A model generated the notes under the pieces. It worked only from the letters and a program-made list of their open reading frames with translations. It was not told where the DNA came from and made no database searches. From contig CAYZTQ010000112.1 in the NCBI GenBank assembly GCA_964481445.1, positions 1 through 5,600 of the forward strand: a stretch of 5,600 nt of DNA, given 5' to 3'. This document shows, one piece after another, positions 1 through 5,600 of the stretch; position 1 is the first letter of the stretch; every line of letters begins with the position of its first letter. The DNA is from UBA1038 sp964481445 (GTDB lineage Bacteria > Bacillota > Clostridia > Christensenellales > Aristaeellaceae). The translations under genes were made by a program, and so were the position numbers.

Positions 1-1595
1 ACCGGCTCGATGTCGCTGAGCTTGAGGCCGGGGTTCTTTTCCTCGGCCAGACGGATGCTCCAGTCGTTTTCGAAGAACAGCACGGCGTGCCCGCGGCTGT
101 CGCGGCCGCGGTGGCTGGTGGAGGTGAGCTGCAGGTCGTCCAAATCTTCCTTCGGGCTTTCGTTCACCCAGCGTACGAAGCGCCAGGGCAGCTGATCCAT
201 GATGAGCTCCACGCCGTACTCGCTTTTCAGGCGGTAGCTCAGCACGTCGAACTGCAGCACGCCGACCACGCCGACGATGCTCTGCTCAAGCCCGAGCTCG
301 TCCCTTGTAAAGGTCTGGATGGCGCCCTCCTCGCTCAGCTGGGCGATGCCCTTCAAAAACTGCTTGCGCTTCATGCTGTCAAGCGGCCGCACCCTCGCGA
401 AGTGCTCGGGCGCAAAGATGGGGATCTTTTCAAAGTGCAGCCTGGTCTTTTCACTCAGCGTGTCGCCCAGGCGGTAGATGCCCGGGTCGAACAGGCCGAT
501 GATATCGCCGGGATAGGCCTCCTCCACCATGGCGCGCTCGTCGGCCATAAACTGCTGGGGGGCCTTCAGCTGGATCTGCTTGCCCGTGCCCGAGTGCCAG
601 GCGTTCATATCGCGCTTGAACTCGCCGCTGACCACGCGCACAAAGGCCAGGCGGTCGCGGTGAGCGGGGTTCATGTTGGCCTGAATCTTAAACACAAAGC
701 CGGTGAATTCGGGCCGCTCGGGCACGATCTCGCCCTGATCGCTCTCCCTGGGGGTGGGGGGCAGGGTATAACTGAGAAAACGGTTCAAAAAGGGCTCGAC
801 GCCGAAGTTGGTGATGGCGCTGCCGAAAAACATGGGGGTCAGCTCGCCGCGGCGCACGGCTCCTAGGTCGAACTTGTCGCCTGCCTCGTCCAGCAGCTCC
901 ACTTCCTCGCGCAGGCGCTTCAGGTAATCGGCGCCCAGCATGCCGCTGATGGCGGGGTCGTCGATGGAGACCTCGGTCTTTTTGGCCTTGGTGGCGCCGT
1001 GGTCGCCGGAGAAATACAGCTCGACCATGCGGGTATCGCGGTGGTACACGCCCTGAAAATCGCCGTCCGTGCCGATGGGCCAGTTGACGGGGCAGGAGCG
1101 GATGCCCAGCACCTGCTCCAGCTCTTCCATCAGGGCAAAGGGATCCTTGCCCGCGTGGTCCATCTTGTTAATGAAGGTGAAGATGGGGATGCCGCGCATG
1201 CGGCAGACCTTGAACAGCTTGATGGTCTGCGCCTCCACGCCGCGGGCGGTATCCAGCAGCATCACCGCGCTGTCGGCGGCGACCAGCACGCGGTAGGTAT
1301 CCTCGCTGAAATCCTGGTGGCCCGGGGTATCGAGGATGTTGATCTGGTAGCCGTCATAGCTGAACTGCATGGCGCTGGAGGTGACGGAGATGCCGCGCTG
1401 CTTCTCGATCTCCATCCAGTCGCTGGTGGCGTGGGCGGCGGCCTTGCGCGCCTTGACGGAGCCCGCCTGGCGGATGGCTCCGCCGTAGAGCAGCAGCTTC
1501 TCGGTCAGCGTGGTCTTGCCCGCGTCCGGGTGGCTGATGATGGCAAAGGTGCGCCTGCGCTGCACCTCTTTTTCCAAATGACTCAACTGGCTCAT
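1..1595 (-). CDS. prfC: Peptide chain release factor 3 (RF3), C-terminal end cut by the window edge
   Basis: RF3 is a cytoplasmic translational GTPase that drives RF1 and RF2 off the ribosome after peptide release. The reading frame stays open for 531 codons and runs off the left edge. Visible motifs are the P-loop SHPDAGKTT at residues 21-29, switch I with EKQRGIS at 64-70, DTPGHQDFSEDTYR from 89, and NKMD at 143-146. The RF3-type domain II stretch FKIQANMNPAHRDR lies around 302-315 and VGVLQFD at 444-450. The tail IRLAEEKNPGLKL matches the last helix region of E. coli RF3 (529 residues), so only a handful of residues should be missing. The ATG at 1595 is preceded by AGAGGA with about 6 nt spacing, and the start MSQLSHLEKEVQRRRTFAIISHPD fits the family. 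It lies 117 bp downstream of the DUF368 gene on the same strand. EF-G and TypA/LepA are excluded by the RF3-specific motifs. Confidence 0.96.
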   Translation of the reverse strand, partial: MSQLSHLEKEVQRRRTFAIISHPDAGKTTLTEKLLLYGGAIRQAGSVKARKAAAHATSDWMEIEKQRGISVTSSAMQFSYDGYQINILDTPGHQDFSEDTYRVLVAADSAVMLLDTARGVEAQTIKLFKVCRMRGIPIFTFINKMDHAGKDPFALMEELEQVLGIRSCPVNWPIGTDGDFQGVYHRDTRMVELYFSGDHGATKAKKTEVSIDDPAISGMLGADYLKRLREEVELLDEAGDKFDLGAVRRGELTPMFFGSAITNFGVEPFLNRFLSYTLPPTPRESDQGEIVPERPEFTGFVFKIQANMNPAHRDRLAFVRVVSGEFKRDMNAWHSGTGKQIQLKAPQQFMADERAMVEEAYPGDIIGLFDPGIYRLGDTLSEKTRLHFEKIPIFAPEHFARVRPLDSMKRKQFLKGIAQLSEEGAIQTFTRDELGLEQSIVGVVGVLQFDVLSYRLKSEYGVELIMDQLPWRFVRWVNESPKEDLDDLQLTSTSHRGRDSRGHAVLFFENDWSIRLAEEKNPGLKLSDIEP

Positions 1596-1626
1596 GTGTT
1601 TTCCTCTTTCATGGTCGGATGGGCAG

Positions 1627-1666
1627 AAAAATCGGCCGCCCGCGGCGCCCGCGCCGGGGATCGGCC
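1627..1666 (-). terminator. GC-rich hairpin plus U5 tract just upstream of prfC (terminator or attenuator)
   Basis: Read on the minus strand, GGCCG (1666-1662) pairs with CGGCC (1638-1634). Inside this, CCC pairs with GGG across a one-base bulge, and CGGCGC pairs with GCGCCG around a GG loop. The stem is followed by GA and then five U (1631-1627). This has the form of an intrinsic terminator. It ends only about 32 nt before the prfC start codon, with no promoter-like sequence in between, so it would either end DUF368 transcripts or sit in the prfC leader. The two-base gap between stem and U tract weakens it slightly. The structure is read by eye and no folding energy was computed. Confidence 0.5.
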
Positions 1667-1675
1667 AATATAGAA

Positions 1676-1706
1676 GCTCAGGAAAAGGCAGAGCCTTCTC
1701 CTGAGC
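1676..1706 (-). other. 14-bp stem-loop right after the DUF368 stop codon
   Basis: A 14-nt arm (1676-1689) and its complement (1693-1706) flank a 3-nt AGA loop, with a single A/C mismatch (C/A step) in the stem. It begins 7 nt past the DUF368 stop on the minus strand and is followed there by TTCTATATT, a poor U tract. It could be a weak terminator, or an element protecting the 3' end of the DUF368 message. The minus-strand 3' arm contains TTTTCCT, which is complementary to the AGGAAAA of the prfC ribosome binding site (1599-1605). Confidence 0.55.
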
Positions 1707-1712
1707 ATAGCG

Positions 1713-2600
1713 CTATCGCTGCGCTTCGTATTTTTCGCCCCAGACACCCAGATACCAGGCGGCCGCGAAACCGGCGGCGGCCAGCAGCAGGCAGAGCAGC
1801 GCCTGCCCGATGCCCGCAAAGGCGGTGGGGATGATCATGACGGTGCTGGCCAGCACCAGCCCGATGATGGCGTGCGAGGCCACGCTGAAGTGCTTTTCAA
1901 ACAGGGTGTCGACCACACGGGCGAACAGGAAGGCGACCGCCGCGATGCCCAGCATCAGGGGGATGATGGTCGCAAACTGCAGGCGGCCCACGTCATCCAT
2001 GATGCCCTGATACAGGCCCATGAAGATGAGGATGGAACTGGAGGAAAGGCCCGGAACAATCAGGCTGAAGCCCCAGATCACGCCCGAGATCAGCGCCCAC
2101 AGCGGCGTCAGCGCGATGCTCATCGCGTTGGTCAGCCGCATGAGCAGCAAAAAGGCGAGCAGGCCAATGAAGGCAATCAGCAGAGCGAGGGTATCCGCCC
2201 TGGGCTTGCGCTCCGCGCTGCGCGCCGTCTTGAACAGCGAGGGCACGGTGCCCAGGATCAGGCCCACAAACAGGCTGATGGGATAGGGCGAATCCTCCGC
2301 GAAGAGCAGGGCCATGAGCTTGGCGAAGCCCACAAAGCCGATGCCCACGCCGATGATGACGGGGATAAAGAGCCACAGGTTCTTTTTGAGCGCCCGGAAG
2401 GGATGGCTCAGCAGCTCCATCATCGGGCGGTAGATGCCGAACACCACGGCCAGCACGCCGCCCGATACGCCGGGCAGGATTGCGCCGCCGCCGATCAGCG
2501 CGCCCTGCACGACGCGCATCAGCATCAAAGCCGGGTTCCTGTCGCCCCCGGCGGGAGATTTCTTATCTTCTGCCCGTTTTTCGGGCCGGTTTGACTGCAT
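1713..2600 (-). CDS. DUF368 family membrane protein (PopT-like, probable polyprenyl-phosphate transporter)
   Basis: This is a 295-residue inner-membrane protein. DUF368 proteins such as PopT have been linked to returning undecaprenyl phosphate, the lipid carrier of cell-wall synthesis, across the membrane; that role is assigned here from the family. After a charged cytoplasmic-looking N terminus (residues 1-22), most of the chain is hydrophobic, with about eight candidate membrane segments. These include stretches near 75-99, 106-121, 137-155, 161-182, 211-228, 243-260 and 264-285. Two related motifs stand out: GGGAILPGVSGG at 37-48 and IVPGLSSSSILIFMGLY at 181-197. They are the paired PG-x-S signatures of the family. 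The second has S where many homologs have G (PGxSGS). The start is the ATG at 2600 rather than an in-frame ATG 48 bp upstream, because AGGAGG lies 8 nt before it and the candidate promoter overlaps the longer version. There is no signal peptide beyond the first membrane segment. Confidence 0.9.
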   Translation of the reverse strand: MQSNRPEKRAEDKKSPAGGDRNPALMLMRVVQGALIGGGAILPGVSGGVLAVVFGIYRPMMELLSHPFRALKKNLWLFIPVIIGVGIGFVGFAKLMALLFAEDSPYPISLFVGLILGTVPSLFKTARSAERKPRADTLALLIAFIGLLAFLLLMRLTNAMSIALTPLWALISGVIWGFSLIVPGLSSSSILIFMGLYQGIMDDVGRLQFATIIPLMLGIAAVAFLFARVVDTLFEKHFSVASHAIIGLVLASTVMIIPTAFAGIGQALLCLLLAAAGFAAAWYLGVWGEKYEAQR

Positions 2601-2608
2601 GGCTTCAA

Positions 2609-2614
2609 CCTCCT
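2609..2614 (-). promoter_or_regulatory. Consensus ribosome binding site that fixes the DUF368 start
   Basis: The minus strand reads AGGAGG followed by 8 nt and ATG at 2600. This full Shine-Dalgarno match chooses this start over the in-frame ATG at 2648. Confidence 0.85.
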
Positions 2615-2629
2615 GTAAATTCAAGGCAT

Positions 2630-2658
2630 ATTCTACCATAGATGGCAAGGCAGGAAAA
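2630..2658 (-). promoter_or_regulatory. Candidate extended -10 promoter for the DUF368 gene
   Basis: On the minus strand TAGAAT (2635-2630) is one base from TATAAT and is preceded by TGG, giving the extended -10 form TGnTAGAAT. The hexamer 17 bp upstream (2658-2653, TTTTCC) is a poor -35. Transcription would begin near 2623, leaving a leader of roughly 20-25 nt that still contains the AGGAGG site. This is by-eye matching to the sigma-70/sigma-A consensus. Confidence 0.5.
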
Positions 2659-2664
2659 GTGCGG

Positions 2665-2680
2665 GGAAAGGGGGCTTTCC
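2665..2680. repeat. Small inverted repeat between the divergent promoters
   Basis: GGAAAG and CTTTCC flank a GGGG spacer. The 16-bp element lies between the candidate DUF368 promoter and the candidate acetyltransferase promoter, where an operator could act on both. It is short enough to be chance, and no regulator gene is present in the window. Confidence 0.25.
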
Positions 2681-2701
2681 GCCAGCTGAATCAGAAGTAG
2701 G

Positions 2702-2730
2702 TTGAATGCGTGCCGCAGCGACGCTATACT
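2702..2730 (+). promoter_or_regulatory. Candidate sigma-A promoter for the GNAT gene
   Basis: TTGAAT (2702-2707) and TATACT (2725-2730) are separated by exactly 17 bp. The -35 matches 4 of 6 consensus bases and the -10 matches 5 of 6. Transcription would start near 2737, after the possible TTG (2702) and ATG (2735) starts of the same frame. That supports the internal ATG at 2804 as the true start. Confidence 0.6.
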
Positions 2731-2803
2731 GAAAATGGGGAGATATCGCCGGAATAGGCTTGGAATCTTTGAAAAACAGGGAAGGAAGGCTCAATCGGAA
2801 GCG

Positions 2804-3424
2804 ATGGATCGGCAGAAATATTTGCAGAACCCGAGCAGGGCTTCGTCTCTGTCCTTTTGGAAAACGAACCATATGCAGGTGCCGGATAATATCCGGATCT
2901 TCACGGATGAAACAGTGCCGCGGCCGCTACCGGCAGGCTATGAAGATGAGCCCTACTTCAAAATGGTTCATCATCTGGGGCGTGTGGCGGATTGCGCGCT
3001 CGACCATCCTTTTATTTTTCGGGAAGCCGCGGTGGAGGAGTACGCGAACCATATCAATGCCTGCTATGTGGACGAGAGGATATCAACGGAGGAGCTGCTG
3101 GCATACAGAGCGCGACCCGTTTATGACGCGAGCCTGTGGCTGAGCATCTATGATACGGCAAACGGCAGGCTTGCGGCCTCGGGAATCGCGGAATATGACA
3201 GCGGTATCGGAGAAGGAAGCCTCGAATGGATTCAGGTATCCCCAGAGTACAGGCGTCTGGGCCTCGGCCGGGAAATGGTGAATGCCCTGCTGCGCAGGCT
3301 GAAAGGACGCGCGGCTTTTGTAACTGTTTCCGGCAGGGTGAACCATACAGATAAACCCGAGAGGCTGTATGAAGCCTGCGGCTTTCAGGACAAAACCATC
3401 TGGCATGTACTGAAACGAAAATAG
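2804..3424 (+). CDS. GNAT family N-acetyltransferase, substrate unknown
   Basis: The predicted 206-residue cytoplasmic enzyme would transfer an acetyl group from acetyl-CoA to an amine; nothing in the sequence names the substrate. The GNAT core is at the C-terminal end. A beta strand (LEWIQV, 140-145) leads into the acetyl-CoA pyrophosphate loop RRLGLG at 150-155 (the R/Q-x-x-G-x-G motif) and its following helix. A second strand (FVTVSGRVN) then precedes the usual LYEACGF segment at 188-194. The N-terminal stretch YLQNPSRASSLSFWKT (6-21) resembles a conserved opening I recall from Firmicute GNAT proteins, which supports the ATG at 2804. A longer frame back to a TTG at 2702 overlaps the promoter. 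The ribosome binding site is poor: GGAAG only 2 nt before ATG, or GGAAGGAAGG about 14 nt before. The gene is alone on the plus strand, convergent with glutamine synthetase. It uses more AGG, ATA and TCA codons than its neighbours, so it may have been acquired. Confidence 0.87.
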   Translation: MDRQKYLQNPSRASSLSFWKTNHMQVPDNIRIFTDETVPRPLPAGYEDEPYFKMVHHLGRVADCALDHPFIFREAAVEEYANHINACYVDERISTEELLAYRARPVYDASLWLSIYDTANGRLAASGIAEYDSGIGEGSLEWIQVSPEYRRLGLGREMVNALLRRLKGRAAFVTVSGRVNHTDKPERLYEACGFQDKTIWHVLKRK

Positions 3425-3471
3425 GCAGGGAACAGATTTTATCCGCTCTGCTCCCGCGTGTTGTGGCGATA

Positions 3472-3543
3472 AACGCACGCGAACGCACGAAAAAACGCAC
3501 GCGTGCGTTTTTGATCACACGGGCGTGCGTTTTCGTGCGTTCG
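3472..3543. repeat. Symmetric array of six copies of AACGCACG / CGTGCGTT between convergent genes
   Basis: Three direct copies of AACGCACG (3472-3479, 3482-3489, 3494-3501) are followed by three inverted copies, CGTGCGTT (3502-3509, 3524-3531, 3534-3541). The outer pairs on each side are spaced exactly 10 bp apart. The arm 3480-3502 is complementary to 3523-3543 except for two extra A, and the loop between them contains the fourth copy. The array fills most of the 133-bp gap between the acetyltransferase and glutamine synthetase stop codons. The simplest role is bidirectional termination. The repeated spaced words also fit a protein-binding site or a REP-like palindromic element. Confidence 0.85.
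3491..3512. terminator. Perfect 22-bp palindrome with A5/T5 flanks, likely bidirectional terminator
   Basis: The half AAAAACGCACG is followed at once by its exact complement CGTGCGTTTTT. Either strand can form a 9-bp stem with a CGCG loop that ends in a U tract, so it could stop transcripts of the GNAT gene (stop codon 67 nt before it) and of glutamine synthetase (stop codon about 45 nt before it on the other strand). The GC part of the stem is short, about 4-5 bp, and the U tract pairs with the A tract. Confidence 0.6.
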
Positions 3544-3557
3544 ACTTGTCCGGCGTT

Positions 3558-5600
3558 TCAGTTCACGCTGTATAAAATTTCCCCGTAGCCCGGCAGCGGC
3601 CAGTGCTTTTTGCCCACCAGCGTTTCCAGCTCGTCCGCGGCGGCGCGCAGGCGGTTCATCGCGGTAAACACATGGTCGCGGTAGAAGCGGGAAAGCTCCA
3701 GCTCTCCCCGCGGGGCGTGCGTTTCTTCGATCTCTTTTTCGAGCTGCCTCAAGGCGTCAAGCAGTTCTCCCGACAGGGTACAGACGCGCTCCATCAGGTG
3801 GTTTTCCAAATCCATATTGAAGCGGGTCAGCGCCTGCTTTCTCTCCAGCAGCTCGGCCAGCTCGTTCTGGTAGCCGATGACGGCGGGGATGATGAGGCGC
3901 CTGGTCATTTCTACCATGGTTGTGGCTTCGATGTGCAGGGTCTTGCAGTAGTTTTCCAGATGGATCTCGTAGCGCGAGTAGACCTCCTGCTCGCTGAGCA
4001 CGCCGTTGCGCCGGAACATGGCGATGTTCTTTTCGTCGATGTAGCAGGGCAGGGCGTCGGGCGTGCTGGGGAAGTTTGAAAGCCCGCGGCGCCCGGCCTC
4101 CTTCACCCAGGCCTCGGAATAGTTGTTGCCGTTGAAGATGACGCGCTTGTGCGCGCGCAGGTTCGAGGCGATCAGGGTGGAGAGGGCGGATTCAAAATCT
4201 CCCGCCAGCTCCAGCGTGTCGGCGAAGCCGCGCAGCACGTCGGCCACGGCAGTGTTGAGGGCGATGTTGGGGCCGGAGATGGAGCTGCTGGCGCCCGGCA
4301 TGCGGAACTCGAACTTGTTGCCGGTGAAGGCGATGGGCGAGGTGCGGTTGCGGTCGGTCGTGTCGCGCGGCACGCTGGGCAGCATGCCGATGCCGATTTC
4401 CATGTAGCGCTTGGCGTCGCCGTGGTAGTTGCTGCCCGCGTCGATGGCGTCGAGGATGGCGGTCAGCTCGTCGCCCAAAAACATGGAGACGATGGCAGGC
4501 GGCGCCTCGTTGCCGCCCAGGCGGTGGTCGTTGCCGGCGGAGGAGACGGTCATGCGCAGCAGATCCTGATACTCGTCCACCGCGGTGATGACGGCCACCA
4601 AAAAGAGCAGGAACAGCGTGTTTTCCTCGGGCCTGTCGCCCGGCTCCAGCAGGTTCTGGCCCTCGTCGGTCGCCAGCGACCAGTTGTTGTGCTTGCCCGA
4701 GCCGTTCACGCCCTCGAAGGGCTTTTCGTGCAGCAGGCAGACCAGACCGTGGCGGCCGGCGATGCATTTCATCATCTCCATGGTCAACTGGTTGTGGTCG
4801 GCTGAGATATTGCAGGTGGAGAAGATGGGCGCCAGCTCGTGCTGGCCGGGGGCCGCCTCGTTGTGCTTGGTCTTGGCCAGCACGCCGAGCTTCCACAGCT
4901 CCTCCTCCAGCTCGTGCATGAAGGCGGAGACGCGGGGTTTGAGGCTACCGAAATAGTGGTCGTCCATCTCCTGCCCCTTGCTGGGCGGCGCGCCGAACAG
5001 CGTGCGGCCGGTGTACACCAGATCGGGGCGCTTTAAAAATACGGACTTATCGACCAGAAAATATTCCTGTTCAGGGCCTGCTGTCGGGAAGACGCGCCGC
5101 ACCGAGCTGTTGCCGAACAGGCGCAGGATGCGCAGGGCCTGCGTGTTCAGCGCCTCCATGCTGCGCAGCAGCGGGGTCTTTTTATCCAGCGCCTCGCCCG
5201 AGTAGCTGCAGAAGGCGGTGGGGATGCACAGGGTGCCATCCTTGATGAAGGCGTAGGAGGTGGTGTCCCACACCGTGTAACCGCGGGCCTCGAAGGTGGC
5301 GCGCAGCCCGCCGGAGGGGAAGCTTGAGGCGTCCGACTCGCCGCGGATCAGCTCTTTGCCCGAAAAATCCATCATCACGCCGCCCTTGCCGTCCGGCGTG
5401 ATGAAGGCGTCGTGCTTTTCGGCGGTGATGCCGGTCATGGGCTGGAACCAGTGCGTGTAGTGCGTGGCGCCATGCTCGGTGGCCCAGTCCTTCAGGGCGG
5501 AGGCGACGGTATCGGCGATGTCGGGCGGCAGCGATTCGCCCTGCATCATCGTGCGCTTCAGCGACTTATAGACATCCTTGGGCAGCTTCTTCTGCATGGC
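3558..5600 (-). CDS. glnN: Type III glutamine synthetase (GSIII), N-terminal end beyond the window
   Basis: GSIII joins ammonia to glutamate using ATP and forms large cytoplasmic dodecamers of subunits near 700 residues. The first ATG in the window (5597) gives 679 residues, but the frame is open to the edge. The opening MQKKLPKDVYKSLKR corresponds to an internal stretch of GSIII proteins, so roughly 20-40 residues probably lie upstream. Numbering from that Met, GATHYTHWFQPMTGITAEKHD is at 43-63, GPEQEYFLVD at 174-183, KHNEAAPGQHELAP at 244-257, GVNGSGKHNNWS at 296-307, NDHRLGGNEAPPAI at 356-369, and DRNRTSPIAFTGNKFEFRM at 415-433. These hold the conserved metal, glutamate and nucleotide-site residues of the family. 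The end KKHWPLPGYGEILYSVN matches the usual GSIII C terminus, so the stop at 3558 is real. Types I and II are excluded by length and motifs. The symbol glnN is used for GSIII; some databases write glnA. Confidence 0.95.
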   Translation of the reverse strand, partial: AMQKKLPKDVYKSLKRTMMQGESLPPDIADTVASALKDWATEHGATHYTHWFQPMTGITAEKHDAFITPDGKGGVMMDFSGKELIRGESDASSFPSGGLRATFEARGYTVWDTTSYAFIKDGTLCIPTAFCSYSGEALDKKTPLLRSMEALNTQALRILRLFGNSSVRRVFPTAGPEQEYFLVDKSVFLKRPDLVYTGRTLFGAPPSKGQEMDDHYFGSLKPRVSAFMHELEEELWKLGVLAKTKHNEAAPGQHELAPIFSTCNISADHNQLTMEMMKCIAGRHGLVCLLHEKPFEGVNGSGKHNNWSLATDEGQNLLEPGDRPEENTLFLLFLVAVITAVDEYQDLLRMTVSSAGNDHRLGGNEAPPAIVSMFLGDELTAILDAIDAGSNYHGDAKRYMEIGIGMLPSVPRDTTDRNRTSPIAFTGNKFEFRMPGASSSISGPNIALNTAVADVLRGFADTLELAGDFESALSTLIASNLRAHKRVIFNGNNYSEAWVKEAGRRGLSNFPSTPDALPCYIDEKNIAMFRRNGVLSEQEVYSRYEIHLENYCKTLHIEATTMVEMTRRLIIPAVIGYQNELAELLERKQALTRFNMDLENHLMERVCTLSGELLDALRQLEKEIEETHAPRGELELSRFYRDHVFTAMNRLRAAADELETLVGKKHWPLPGYGEILYSVN

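Noticed and set aside
87..866. Long plus-strand open frame of 259 codons opposite prfC
   Set aside because: It is antisense to a clear RF3 frame, has low-complexity Ala/His/Gly/Leu-rich composition and shows no family motif. GC-rich third positions on the minus strand explain it. The same applies to the plus-strand frame at 999-1673.
1592..1819. Minus-strand 75-codon frame overlapping the DUF368 3' end and ending in an ATGA overlap with the prfC start
   Set aside because: The overlap looks like translational coupling, but the protein is unlike any family, it starts inside DUF368 without a clear ribosome binding site, and it crosses both hairpins. The late in-frame ATG (1612) would give only MKEENT, also without a binding site.
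1872..2594. Plus-strand open frame of 240 codons opposite the DUF368 gene
   Set aside because: It is rich in His, Gln, Asp and Ala, a typical antisense shadow of a hydrophobic GC-rich gene. It has no ribosome binding site or recognisable domain.
2702..2803. N-terminal extension of the acetyltransferase back to TTG 2702 or ATG 2735
   Set aside because: The good promoter match at 2702-2730 puts the transcript start near 2737, and the extension lacks similarity to the family.
3472..3543. CRISPR array, replication origin DnaA boxes, or SOS box
   Set aside because: The repeats are only 8 bp with 2-4 bp or 14-bp gaps and switch orientation at the centre, so there are no spacers. The word does not match TTATCCACA, and CGAAC and GTTCG are not spaced as a LexA/DinR site.
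4149..4805. Plus-strand 218-codon frame and minus-strand 234-codon frame (4192-4896) inside glutamine synthetase
   Set aside because: Both are alternate-frame shadows of the conserved GSIII frame; their Val/Gly/His-rich and Arg/Pro/His-rich compositions reflect codon bias.

Overview
The window is GC-rich, compact bacterial chromosome. Its gene content (type III glutamine synthetase, a DUF368 membrane protein with a Clostridia-like second motif, RF3, and a Firmicute-style GNAT acetyltransferase) and its strong AGGAGG ribosome binding site suggest a high-GC member of the Firmicutes/Clostridia. This is inferred from protein family resemblance only; there is no rRNA or marker gene to fix the taxon.

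Layout, left to right. Bases 1-1595 (minus strand) carry prfC, the RF3 GTPase, cut by the left edge within a few residues of its C terminus. Bases 1596-1712 are a short gap with two tandem hairpins, the second ending in a U tract. Bases 1713-2600 (minus strand) encode a complete DUF368 protein, a family that includes the polyprenyl-phosphate transporter PopT. Bases 2601-2803 are a divergent intergenic region with a candidate promoter for each side. Bases 2804-3424 (plus strand) encode a 206-residue GNAT N-acetyltransferase. Bases 3425-3557 separate two convergent genes and hold a striking symmetric array of six copies of an 8-bp word, which contains a 22-bp perfect palindrome. Bases 3558-5600 (minus strand) carry a type III glutamine synthetase, complete at its C terminus but probably missing its first few dozen residues beyond the right edge.

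The genes do not form one pathway. They cover translation termination (RF3), probable lipid-carrier recycling for the cell wall (DUF368), an acetyltransferase of unknown substrate, and ammonium assimilation (GSIII). DUF368 and prfC lie in the same direction and may be partly co-transcribed, but the hairpins between them suggest control or termination there. The GNAT gene stands alone on the plus strand with its own promoter and looks like an inserted accessory gene. I see no convincing new multi-gene system. The parts most worth a second look are the 3472-3543 repeat array and the hairpin leader in front of prfC.
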